A stretch of DNA of 64,000 nucleotides from NCBI GenBank assembly GCA_947488625.1, contig CANKZR010000001.1, forward strand, positions 1,426,001 through 1,490,000, written 5' to 3'. The notes beneath the pieces are model-generated. The model did no database searches. It was not told where the DNA came from and worked only from the letters and a program-made list of their open reading frames with translations. Below, piece by piece: positions 34,128 to 43,269 of this stretch. Source of the stretch: an uncultured Sphingomonadaceae bacterium (GTDB taxonomy: Bacteria; Pseudomonadota; Alphaproteobacteria; Sphingomonadales; Sphingomonadaceae). A program made the position numbers and the translations under genes. Numbering within the stretch: position 1 is the first letter of the stretch; each line of letters begins with the position of its first letter.

Positions 34128-36176
34128 ATGGCTCTCTACCGTCGCGGCCCCGTCTTCTGGTGGAAATCCCGCCTGCGTTTCTCTTCTGTTCCATCCCATA
34201 CTACAATTGTGAGGGTATCGCTGCGCACGGCGAGCCCCCAGCAGGCCCGATCGCGCGCAGCCGAACTTGATCTGGCGAAGGACGCAATGATGGAACAGAT
34301 GCCGTTACTGAGGCGCAGCATGAAGGCGGACGACATGCCCGCGCTCTACAAGCAGGCCTTCGAGCGTGAGCTCGACCGGATCATCATGTCCCAGTTCCAG
34401 GAACCGGGCCGGGTTGATGATCATCTGGCCTTCAATCGCCACTACGCCCGTTACTTCTCGCTGCTGGCTACCGAACCGCAGCTGCTCGATGCGAGCATGG
34501 AAAGTTATCAGGAACTCGTCGCACGCGGTCTTGGCCAGGACGATGCCGACGCGCTTGCCGCCATAGCGAGCCGTCACAAGCACCAGCGCCCGATTTCATC
34601 TGGACAACTCGCCGATGACCTGCGCGTCCAAGGTATAGAGCCCAGCGAGCGAAATCTTGCCGCTTGCGCGCGGATTGCAGCTGCGGCGTATCGAAATGCC
34701 AATATCGAGGCCTGCAAAGAGCTGGGATCGCCGTTACCGGAAGACGATGTCTGGCCGTTGCCGAAGCATTTGGAACAGCTTGCCCATGTTCAAACTGCGC
34801 CAGATGTTCCCGCTCCCGCCCAGTCTGTGAATGAAGCGTTGGAAGAGGCACCCGGAGCTACAAACGAAGATTGTCCGCCAATCGTAGCTCCACCGATCTC
34901 TGTCTACGCTCAGGAGGCTTTGCGGAAGAAGATTGCGGACGGAGCTTGGGACAAAGGACGCAGGCGCGATATCGAAGGTGCGGTCAGGATCTTCATCGCG
35001 GCGAACGGAGACATCCCCGTCAACGCCATTACCCAGAAGCACCTCATCGACATGAAAGACCTCTTTCCCCGTCTTCCAGTCGTTTACGGGCGGGCGCGGA
35101 ACGATGAAAACGGCATGGAAGTCAGGGAAACGATCGAGGAAGCACTCGAACGCGGCGATGCCCTGCGAAGAAAATGGGATGAAGATCCCACCGCCGCCGA
35201 TGCCGAAGGGCTGCCTTACGTAGGCCTGTCACTCGTCACGCAGCGCAAGCACATGACATGGATCAGTGCGCTCATGACGCACCTGGAGGGCCACGACCCG
35301 GATCTTGCTCCAAAGGGTCTGAACTTCACCGCGGTTCGCAAGACCTTGGTCAATCCGAAGAAACAGGGCGAGCGTCAGTCGGTCAAGAACAACCAGAAGC
35401 GGAACGCCGGGCGGCTGCCCTGGCACCCCGATGAATTGCGGAGAATGCTTGAGACTCCTGTCTGGTATGGATGCGCCGGTTTGTGGCAGCGGTTCGAACC
35501 GGGCGATGAAGTAATCCATGACGGCAGTTACTGGGTGCTGCCGCTGGTTATCTCCACGCTCGCGCGGTCCGACGAAATTGCAGGCCTGTCTGTCTCCGAC
35601 GTTGTCCTCGATGATGAGGTTCCTCACCTCCACATCCGGGAAAACAGCCTGCGGCGCATCAAGACCGTCTCATCAACTCGAAGGGTTCCGATCGCGCGGA
35701 AACTGCTCGATCTGGGCTTCGGTGAATACGTGACAGCGATGAAGGAAGCCGGCCATCGCGCTCTCTTTCCCGAATTCGAACACGAGACGATGGACGCCGA
35801 CACGTGCTTCTACAAAGATCTCTTCAGTCCCCTGCGCCAACTGGTGTTCCCGAATGGCACTTCCCGAAAGCGGGGCCGCAAGGATGTCGACGTTCCGTCG
35901 ATCCGCACTCTCGGGTTCAATATCCTGCGTGACAAAGAGGATGAGACCGGGCTCAAGGTATTCAACAAGGCGCACCGGCAAGGCCTTGGCGGGCACGAGC
36001 CGAATGATACAGAAGGCAAACATTACGACGATGACTTCGAGCCTTGGCAGCTCGTCGAACTGGTCGAAGTGCTCTCTGGCTTGTTACCCGATATTCCGAG
36101 GCGATCGCTTAACCTCAGGCCGCGGGAATATCAGAAATTCGGCAAACCCAGAGGCCGACCAAAGAAGCGACGATAG
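34128..36176 (+). CDS. Tyrosine-type site-specific integrase
   Basis: A 682-residue recombinase, long for the family because of an extended N-terminal region. The N-terminus MALYRRGPVFWWKSRLRF is the small integrase N-domain seen in sphingomonad tRNA integrases. In the catalytic domain the first Arg is about residue 480 (STLARSDEIAGL), the second box is NILR (Arg601, with Asn598 where His is usual), then His623 in LGGH and the likely nucleophile Tyr633 in GKHYDDD. The C-terminus is basic (GRPKKRR). It presumably catalyses insertion at the adjacent tRNA-Pro. Confidence 0.85.
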   Translation: MALYRRGPVFWWKSRLRFSSVPSHTTIVRVSLRTASPQQARSRAAELDLAKDAMMEQMPLLRRSMKADDMPALYKQAFERELDRIIMSQFQEPGRVDDHLAFNRHYARYFSLLATEPQLLDASMESYQELVARGLGQDDADALAAIASRHKHQRPISSGQLADDLRVQGIEPSERNLAACARIAAAAYRNANIEACKELGSPLPEDDVWPLPKHLEQLAHVQTAPDVPAPAQSVNEALEEAPGATNEDCPPIVAPPISVYAQEALRKKIADGAWDKGRRRDIEGAVRIFIAANGDIPVNAITQKHLIDMKDLFPRLPVVYGRARNDENGMEVRETIEEALERGDALRRKWDEDPTAADAEGLPYVGLSLVTQRKHMTWISALMTHLEGHDPDLAPKGLNFTAVRKTLVNPKKQGERQSVKNNQKRNAGRLPWHPDELRRMLETPVWYGCAGLWQRFEPGDEVIHDGSYWVLPLVISTLARSDEIAGLSVSDVVLDDEVPHLHIRENSLRRIKTVSSTRRVPIARKLLDLGFGEYVTAMKEAGHRALFPEFEHETMDADTCFYKDLFSPLRQLVFPNGTSRKRGRKDVDVPSIRTLGFNILRDKEDETGLKVFNKAHRQGLGGHEPNDTEGKHYDDDFEPWQLVELVEVLSGLLPDIPRRSLNLRPREYQKFGKPRGRPKKRR

Positions 36177-36376
36177 GTAACGATATGCGCGCCTGCTTTG
36201 CGCCTCAATCCCGGCCGTTCCGAGAGCTTCAATATCGCCCGAAAGCGGCCATCCGCTCAGCCCCGCGTTAAGGCAGCTAGTTCAGTTGATTTTGGTCGCG
36301 TTGCCTGTGAGAGCAGAGCCCAAAAAATGTTTATTTGCGGGATCGAGGGTCGGCCAACAATCGGCGTAGAGTGTAG

Positions 36377-37497
36377 CTATCGGGTTCGTCCAATTCGGCG
36401 TCGACGCAGCCACCAAAGCCTGTAGCCGGAAATGCATAGGTAGGCGGTGACGAGGCCTGCAAGTGTCACAAGAAATCGCTTAACAAACCCGAAAGCATGG
36501 CCTGAATGCAGGGCGTATTGCCAGATGAAGAACGTATCGCCCGCGCTATCTCCAGCATCGTGTCGCTGCGCTGTGATCCTGCCTTTCTTTCCATATCTAC
36601 GTAGGTCCAGAGCCTGCCTTGGTTGTCGACATCGCGCGTATCGAAGGTTCGCACTGCGTAGAGGCCCACCTCAGGATGAGGGCGGACGCTGTGCACTTGC
36701 GCGCGATCAGCTGTCACGCTGGCTATTGCAGCATCGAGGCCGATGGGATTAGTTGGCGGGCCTCGCTCTTCCATCGCGTCATGTAGGCGTTCACTGACCG
36801 GCGAGACGGTTTCTACGACTTCGCGGCTTTCCATGGGAAAGGAAAGGGTGACACCGGTCAAAGCGAGCATTCCGGTGACGGGCCAAAGCCACAAGCCACT
36901 CGCGCGGTTGCGATCCCACAACTGGCGCAAGGATCCGGCATGCCCGCCAACCCTGAAAGCGCTTAGAGCACCTCTCAGACGGGGAAAGGCGAGGGGAAGC
37001 GACAGAAGGTGGTCGATAAGCCAGGCGAGCGACAGAAGGCCGACGAAAATTATCCCGATCTCGCCCACAAGCAGGTCGGTATGAAGGCCGTAGAGCAAGT
37101 CCGGCACGTAGTGGCGATGGAGGCTGATCGCGCCGCTTTCCCGCCAGCCAGCAAACCGCGCCGTGCCCGGTTCGACAAAAGCCTGGACCGAGCGCGCCGT
37201 TCCGTCGGGCATGGTCTGGCGACCGAGCAGCCAATGCGTGCGGCCCCGCTCCTGAGCGAGAAGGATATTGCCGGGTTCGAACCCCGGCAGGGCCTCCTGC
37301 GTGCTCGCCACCACGGCGTCGATCGGTGCCGCCGAGCCTGCAACAGCCGTGGCGTGCCGCAGATCGGGATTCAGCAGGCCGTCCAGCTCGTCATACCAGG
37401 CGATTGCGCAGCCCGTTATCGCCAGCAGGATGAGCCACGCCCCGCCGAGGATCCCGAACCAGCGGTGCCAGAACCGGAAGGCGGGGCGCGTGCGCAT
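36377..37497 (-). pseudogene. PepSY-associated TM protein, frameshifted
   Basis: The reading frame from ATG 37497 (overlapping the TonB-receptor stop as TGATG) encodes a PepSY-type iron-uptake membrane protein: FWHRWFGILGGAWLILLAI, a periplasmic PepSY region, and WLWPVTGMLALTGVTLSF. After LWTYVDM, near 36575-36595 in an A/G-rich run, the family sequence continues in another frame: RHDAGDSAGDTFFIWQYALH, then GHAFGFVKRFLVTL, YRLWWLRRRR and a stop at 36377-36379. In the original frame translation ends early at 36466 with unrelated residues. A one-base deletion (or equivalent) would explain it; sequencing error cannot be excluded. Confidence 0.8.
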
Positions 37498-39572
37498 CAG
37501 AAGCGGACCGACGCGCTGAGGCGGATGTTGCGACCCGGCTCGTTCACGCCGCGCACGATCTCGTAGTCCGGAATTGCGGTGTAATCGCCTACGCTGGCGT
37601 GCGCCAGGTAGGTCTCGTCGAACAGGTTGTAGACGGCCGCCAGCAGTTCGAAGCGATCGGTGCCGAAAGGCTGCCAGCGGGCGAACAGATCGACCGTCGT
37701 GTAGCCAGGCTTGTCGATGAACTGCGTTTCCGGGACATAGCCCAGCTCCACATCGCAGAACAGCACCTCCAGATCCTCGACGCGCTCGAAGCGGGTCAAG
37801 CTCGCCTCGAAGCCCAGCGACGGCGCAGGGTCGAACGTGGCGCTGACGTTCCACTGGTCGCCCAGGGTGTTGCCCAGCGCGAGATGCTCGTAACCGTTCA
37901 CCGGAAGACCGTTCAGTTCCGGGTTATAGTGGTTGTAGAAGCCACTGATCCCGAACGCGCCGGATCGGTAGCCACCGCGCAGCTCGAAGCCTTCCGAACG
38001 GAATTCGCCGACGTTCTCGTAGTAGGTGTTGTTCTGCAATGGGGCAGTCGTTCGATCGCGGTAGAGCTGGTCGAGCACGACGTTCTCGATCTCCATGCGA
38101 TAGTAGGCGGCCGATGCGTAGAAACCGTCCGCATCATAGGCGAGGCCCGCCTCGATATTGTTGACCGTTTCCGGCTGGAGGCCGGGTTGGAGGATCGCCC
38201 ATGCGGCGTTGTGTTCCAGCGTAAAGGCGTCGCCGATCTCCTTGCCGCGGAAAGCCTCGGCATAGCCGACATTCGCCGTCAGGCCGGGCACGATTTCGTA
38301 ATCGGCACCGATGTTGAAAGAGACGCCATCGCTATCCGCGCCGCCGCCATAGGTGACGAGATCGAGGCTGTAATTGTCGTAACGCGCGCCGAAGCTGACC
38401 AGCAGCTCGTCGAAGACCTGCCAGCGATCCTGCACATAGAGCCCGAAGAGCTCACCTTCCTCGGTGAAACGACCGACCGCCGGGTCCCACGCCCAAGGCT
38501 GCCACATCGCCGGATCGCCCAGATAGGCGCTGGACACGTGATCGTTCCGATATTCCATGCCGAGAGTAACATCGTGCATTCCGGCAGCAAGGTTCAGCCT
38601 CGCGTCGCCGCCCCAGTTCTCGATCTCGGCTCCGTAGAGGCCCCAGCGATCAAACCGGTCGAGTTCGAATTCCGCACGGGTCCAATATCCGGTCAGTTCC
38701 ACGCCCCAGATGTCGCCACTATCATAGCGATAATTGCCGATCACCGTTCATCGCTCCGCCTCCGCAGGAAACAGGGGGTCACCTTCCAGCACCGGCCAGT
38801 TCGGGCGGGCACCGAATTCACCTTCTTCGTCGCGCTGCTCGTAGCTGAGCGAGAAGCCGTGTCCCATGCCGACGTCGCCGCCGATCTTGACGAAGCCCAC
38901 GTTCTGCTCGGCACCGCTCCCGGCAACGAGGTTGCCGTCGCCATCTTCGTAGGGATCGCGGTTCTGGTGCACGTAAGAAGCGATGATCCCGACATCGCCG
39001 GCAAGCCGCCCGTATGTCGTGCCCGACAGCTTATAGCCGTCATTGGAGAACCAACCGGCGCGAGCAATCCCGCCGATGTTGCGACCGGGCTCCAGCAGAT
39101 CGACCGCATCGCGGGTGCGGAAGCGGATGGCGCCGCCGATTACGCCGAAGCCCGAAGTCGCCTCGCCGGCCCCGGTCTGCACGTCCACCCGTTCTAGCAA
39201 TTCCGGTTCAACAGAGACGCGCCCGACGTGGTGGAAGAGCGTGCCCTGAATTTGTGCGCCATCGATGGAGATGTTCAGCTGCGCATCTTCCAGTCCGCGA
39301 ACGTAGATCTTCTCGGCGATTCCGATGGCACCGCCGACCGAGACCGAAGGTGTCCGGAGGAACAGATCGCCCAGGTCATTCGCCTGCGTGATCTCGATAT
39401 CGTCACGGTCGAGTGCGGAGTCGGTCAGCTTACCGACCACCACGATAGCCTCTTCCCCAAGTGCGGCCTTGGTGCCATTCTCCGGTTCGATGTCGAGGGC
39501 AGTCTGCGCCAGTGCAATAGAAGGGCAGCAAAGCGTGGCTGCGGCAAGGAGGCTCGCCTTTTAGTATCTCAT
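37497..39572 (-). pseudogene. TonB-dependent receptor with two in-frame stop codons
   Basis: A receptor of about 690 codons in one frame: an ATG at 39572 after AGGGAAA, a signal-like segment ending LALAQ, TonB-box region EAIVVVGK, plug domain (KIYVRGLEDAQLNISIDG, GVIGGAIRF), and a barrel ending with KP-type strands and the terminal SASVRF. A TAA at 39563-39561 interrupts codon 4 and a TGA at 38750-38748 splits plug/early barrel from the rest. Likely substrate class is a siderophore, because of the downstream PepSY protein. With two stops plus the neighbour's frameshift this looks like decay. Confidence 0.82.
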
Positions 39573-39992
39573 GATGGTTTCCCTGAATAATGAGGTGCCC
39601 GCTGATCGCGGTGTGCGATGTCGCTAATGCGAGTTAATTGCAATTTCAAGTCGAGTGAGGTGACAGAATGCGGGAAGCACCCGAGCGTTTCTCGGCCGAT
39701 CCGACATGCACGCCCAACAGTGGAAAAACCGCATTTTGGGTCATTTACGGAAAGTTGGCTTTATGCGCTCATGCGTCAGATACCGAACAGTCCGCTCCCG
39801 GCCCAATGGCTGAAAGACAGCTACCCCTTAGTTCGGTCAGCAAAGGGCCCCAATCTCGGTCAGTCGAATGCCTAAGCTTGGGGCTCGTAGGATGGCCCTG
39901 CCCCCGGCCATTGAATGATCGTTAAGCGCTCGGTGCGTATGCCCAGTTCACGCCGTTCCAATGTCATTCTGCATTCGCTAGAGGCGCAGAAT
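39573..39992. other. Intergenic region between the TonB-receptor remnant and cobT
   Basis: About 420 bases with no gene I can support; short open frames on both strands have no family features. A perfect palindrome AATTGCAATT at 39636-39645, about 65 bases upstream of the receptor ATG, could be a metalloregulator site. No cobalamin-riboswitch box was found here, in contrast to the btuB leader. Confidence 0.4.
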
Positions 39993-40991
39993 ATGACCCG
40001 TGCCGACCTTCAGCGTCTGATTGACGAAAAGACTAAGCCAATTGGATCAATGGGGCGGCTTGAAAGCCTCGCCGTTCAGTCCGCGGCGATCCTAGGCGAC
40101 CCTAACCCCCAGAATGCCTCGGCATCGCTGACCATCTTTGCTGCCGATCATGGCATCGCGGCACAGGGTGTTTCGGCATTCCCTCAGGAAGTTACAGGCC
40201 AAATGGTTGCCAACTTCCTTGCAAGTGGGGCTGCGGCGAATGCCATCGCAGCGCAGTTCAGCATACCGGTCACCGTCGTCGATTGTGGGATCATGCATTT
40301 GCCAGCGCGACGTGATGGGTTGGTCGACATGGCACTCGGACGAGGCACGGCCGACAGCTCCAGTGAGCCTGCAATGCCGAAAGATGTGGCGAACAAAGCA
40401 ATCGCACAAGGACGACATTTCGCAGTTGGTATCGAGAGCAAAATCGCTTGTTTTGGCGAGATGGGTATCGCTAACACTTCCGCAGCGGCCCTGCTAGCGC
40501 ACAAGTTGAGTTCCATTTCGGTCGCCGAGTTGGTCGGACGCGGCACGGGTCTCGACGATGCGGGGCTCTTCAAAAAGAGTGAAATACTTGAACGCGCGGC
40601 GGAGCGAACCGGACTGCTCGCGCCAATCGAGGCACTCGCGGAGGTCGGCGGTTTCGAGATCGGCACCATGGCGGGCGCGATGATCGGTGCCGGGACATCG
40701 GGCAAGCTGGTGGTCGTCGACGGGTTTATCGCAACCGCTGCCGCCGCGCTTGCAAGAGCGATCGAGCCGGACTGCGAAAAGGCTTTTGTCTACGCGCATC
40801 GCTCGGCCGAACAGGGACATCGGGCGTTGCTCGATTGGTTAGACGCCGAGCCCTTGTTCGATCTAGACATGCGTTTAGGCGAGGGCACCGGTGCATTGCT
40901 TGCCGTGCCGATGATCCGCGCTGCGCTATCGCTGTTCGGAATGGCGAGTTTTTCGCAAGCCGGGGTTTCCGGCGCTACTCCGGCTTCATGA
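39993..40991 (+). CDS. cobT: Nicotinate-nucleotide-dimethylbenzimidazole phosphoribosyltransferase (CobT)
   Basis: A 332-residue enzyme that activates the lower ligand, making alpha-ribazole phosphate from DMB and nicotinate mononucleotide. It shows TKPIGSMGRLE, LTIFAADHGIAAQGVSAFP, EMGIANTSAAALL, GRGTGLDDAGL, and a C-terminal LGEGTGALLAVPMIRAAL. The ATG at 39993 matches the family N-terminus and has GAGG upstream; earlier in-frame ATGs add unrelated residues. Its stop overlaps cobS (ATGA). First gene of the cobT-cobS-cobC-cobO operon. Confidence 0.94.
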   Translation: MTRADLQRLIDEKTKPIGSMGRLESLAVQSAAILGDPNPQNASASLTIFAADHGIAAQGVSAFPQEVTGQMVANFLASGAAANAIAAQFSIPVTVVDCGIMHLPARRDGLVDMALGRGTADSSSEPAMPKDVANKAIAQGRHFAVGIESKIACFGEMGIANTSAAALLAHKLSSISVAELVGRGTGLDDAGLFKKSEILERAAERTGLLAPIEALAEVGGFEIGTMAGAMIGAGTSGKLVVVDGFIATAAAALARAIEPDCEKAFVYAHRSAEQGHRALLDWLDAEPLFDLDMRLGEGTGALLAVPMIRAALSLFGMASFSQAGVSGATPAS

Positions 40992-41740
40992 AACGCCCCT
41001 TCCTCGCATTGCTTGCCGCGTGGGTGTTTCTCACGCGGATTCCATTGCCCACAGCGAAGCTGGACGAGCGCGATTTCGAGGCTGCACCCGGTTTTTATCC
41101 GTTTGTCGGGCTTGCAATCGGCGCCATCGGAGCGGCTGGCTTCGCACTTGGCTGGGCAATCGGCGGCGTTTCTATCGCTGCGATTTTCGGAACTGCCGCA
41201 ACGCTGCTGGCGACAGGAGCCTTCCATGAAGATGGGCTGGCCGACCTGTTCGACGGGCTTGGCGCGCCGACACCCGAGCGGATGATGGAGATCATGCGCG
41301 ACAGCCGCCTAGGCACGTTCGGAGCAGCGGCGCTGTTCCTCGTCCTGTTACTCAAGTTTGCCGCGCTATCGCAATTGCCCCTCATGCTCGCCCTTGCCGC
41401 ATTGCCCGTGGCGCACGGAATCTCGCGTCTCTCGGCAGTAATCGTGATTGCGACCAGTCGCTATGCACGCGCCGAGGGGATCGCGAAGCCAGTTGCGAAG
41501 GGGATCGGAGCAGCGCCGCTAATGGTGGCGACGCTCACCGGGATTGCCGCGGTCGCAATCGGCGCGACCGTTCTTGGGCCCGGCGCCGTGCTGTGCGGCT
41601 TGGCCGGGCTCTGTGTTGGTCATGTTACGACGCGGCTGCTCTTCGAGCGCAAGCTGGGTGGTTATACGGGCGATTGCCTTGGCGCTGTGCAGCAGATCAG
41701 CGAAGTCGGCTTCTACCTAGGTTTGATCGCATGGCTCTGA
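40988..41740 (+). CDS. cobS: Adenosylcobinamide-GDP ribazoletransferase (cobalamin synthase, CobS)
   Basis: A 250-residue inner-membrane enzyme with several hydrophobic helices. It has FLTRIPLP near the start, GAFHEDGLADLFDGLG, RMMEIMRDSRLGTFGAAAL, and GGYTGDCLGAVQQISE. It joins adenosylcobinamide-GDP to alpha-ribazole (phosphate). Starts in the cobT stop and overlaps the next gene by ten bases. Confidence 0.94.
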   Translation: MKRPFLALLAAWVFLTRIPLPTAKLDERDFEAAPGFYPFVGLAIGAIGAAGFALGWAIGGVSIAAIFGTAATLLATGAFHEDGLADLFDGLGAPTPERMMEIMRDSRLGTFGAAALFLVLLLKFAALSQLPLMLALAALPVAHGISRLSAVIVIATSRYARAEGIAKPVAKGIGAAPLMVATLTGIAAVAIGATVLGPGAVLCGLAGLCVGHVTTRLLFERKLGGYTGDCLGAVQQISEVGFYLGLIAWL

Positions 41741-42264
41741 TCCTGCTGCGGCACGGCCAGCCCGAGATCGCTGCGGGAATCTGCTACGGCCAGTCGGATG
41801 TTTCTGCTCGAGCCTTTGACGAGGGAAGCCTCCGCGCGCTGGCGGCCGCATTGCCCGACCGCCTGGCACGGATCGACAGCAGCCCGCTGACCCGATGCAT
41901 TGCGCTGGCTGAGCAGTTGTCCGCGCATCTCGATCTCCCGGTTCACGCCGACCCGAGACTGATGGAGATCGATTTCGGAAATTGGGAAATGCAGGCTTGG
42001 GACGCAATTCCGCGTGGTGAAATCGATGCGTGGGCCGAAGATGTCGAAGGTGCGCGACCGCATGGTGGGGAGAATGTGGCGCAGATGACCGAGCGGGTGC
42101 GGGCCTATCTACGCGACGCGGCGAGTTGCGATGCCGACATCCTTGCCGTCACGCATCTCGGCGTCGTTCGGTGTGCCGGTGCTGTTCTGGGCCGTGCTAA
42201 CCCGTTTGAAATCCAGCTTGGCTTCGGCCAGTTCCTGAACGTCGAACCGAAAGAGGCACTATGA
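41731..42264 (+). CDS. cobC: Histidine phosphatase, alpha-ribazole phosphatase type (CobC)
   Basis: A 177-residue phosphoglycerate-mutase-like phosphatase. The catalytic histidine lies in ILLRHGQPE; other landmarks are the phosphate-site arginine in SSPLTRCIALAEQL, DPRLMEIDFGNWE, and the second histidine in AVTHLGVVR. In this setting it should dephosphorylate alpha-ribazole-5'-phosphate or cobalamin phosphate. Overlaps cobS by ten bases and cobO by four. Confidence 0.88.
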   Translation: MALILLRHGQPEIAAGICYGQSDVSARAFDEGSLRALAAALPDRLARIDSSPLTRCIALAEQLSAHLDLPVHADPRLMEIDFGNWEMQAWDAIPRGEIDAWAEDVEGARPHGGENVAQMTERVRAYLRDAASCDADILAVTHLGVVRCAGAVLGRANPFEIQLGFGQFLNVEPKEAL

Positions 42265-42866
42265 GCGATACCAACAGCGAAACGCATGCAGCGAGGATGA
42301 AGGAACTACAGGCTGCGCAAGCCAGGCGGCGACGCGAACTGAAAGATCCGGACCGCGGGCTGGTTCTGGTCCACACCGGCGATGGCAAGGGCAAGTCGAG
42401 CTCCGCCTTCGGCGTCATCGCCCGCGCGCTTGGCTGGGGACAAAAGGTCGCCGTGGTGCAGTTCATCAAGGGGAAGTGGAAGACGGGCGAGAAGCAGTTC
42501 TTCGCGCGCTTCCCGGATTTGGTTGACTGGCACATTATGGGCGATGGTTTCACTTGGGATACACAGGACAAGGAGCGCGATATCGAGGCTGCAGAGAAGG
42601 CGCTCGCAAAGGCGGGCGAACTGATTGCGAGTGGTGACTACGCGCTGATCGTGCTCGACGAGATCAATATTGCGCTGCGCTACGACTACCTCACGCCCCA
42701 AGCCGTTATCGATGCCCTTGAACGCCGGTGTGATACGCGAGTGATATTGACCGGGCGCGATGCGAAGCCCGAATTGATCGACTATGCCGACACCGTCACC
42801 GAGATGACCGAGACCAAGCATGCCTATCACGCTGGGATTCGCGCCCAGCAGGGTATCGACTTCTAG
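42261..42866 (+). CDS. cobO: Cob(I)yrinic acid a,c-diamide adenosyltransferase (CobO/BtuR)
   Basis: A 201-residue corrinoid adenosyltransferase. The P-loop is VHTGDGKGKSSSAFG; VAVVQFIKGKWKTGE, ALIVLDEINIALRYDYL, and VILTGRDAKPELID follow, as usual for CobA/CobO/BtuR. It transfers the adenosyl group from ATP to Co(I) corrinoids. Last gene of the first cob operon; the cobalamin riboswitch begins about 50 bases after its stop. Confidence 0.95.
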   Translation: MSDTNSETHAARMKELQAAQARRRRELKDPDRGLVLVHTGDGKGKSSSAFGVIARALGWGQKVAVVQFIKGKWKTGEKQFFARFPDLVDWHIMGDGFTWDTQDKERDIEAAEKALAKAGELIASGDYALIVLDEINIALRYDYLTPQAVIDALERRCDTRVILTGRDAKPELIDYADTVTEMTETKHAYHAGIRAQQGIDF

Positions 42867-42913
42867 TCTGCAAGGATTGACAGCGACGTTCATGGCGCGC
42901 ATTGGCGCGATCA

Positions 42914-43094
42914 GACGGTGCTGCAGGTGCGAAATCGCCTGGAGCTAAGAGGGAAGCCGGTGAGATACCGGCGCTGTGCCCGCAACTGTGAGCCAGGAGT
43001 CCCGAACCAACATGTCACTGGCTAAGCCCTGCAGTGGGTGGCGCCGGGAAGACGGTTCGAAGGCGCTGATCGGCAAGCCAGGAGACCTGCCGTC
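42914..43094 (+). ncRNA. Cobalamin riboswitch
   Basis: The leader contains the conserved core GGGAAGCCGGTGAGATACCGG, shortened here to its landmarks GGGAAxxCGGTGA and GCTGTGCCCGCAACTGTGA, and the B12 box GCCAGGAGACCTGC (43077-43090). Terminal pairing GACGG (42914-42918) with CCGTC (43090-43094), supported by GCAGGT/ACCTGC, closes P1. It controls btuB, whose ATG is 175 bases further on, so repression by adenosylcobalamin of the uptake operon is expected. Confidence 0.93.
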
Positions 43095-43269
43095 GTGTCG
43101 TTCGTCCGGGGCCGGGTCCAGCCCAGTGGGACAGGAAAGTTCTTTTCCGAAGTAACGACAGCCAGGCCGGTTACCGGTGTCGCGGCTCATTTCGAGCGGC
43201 GGCGGGCCATCTGTCGAGTTGACCATGCGGGCACCGGAGCCTCCGCGTGGACTGGCTTTGGATTCTACA

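Noticed and set aside
39618-39875. Short plus-strand frame between the TonB-receptor remnant and cobT
   Set aside because: No ribosome binding site and no recognisable features; left as intergenic.
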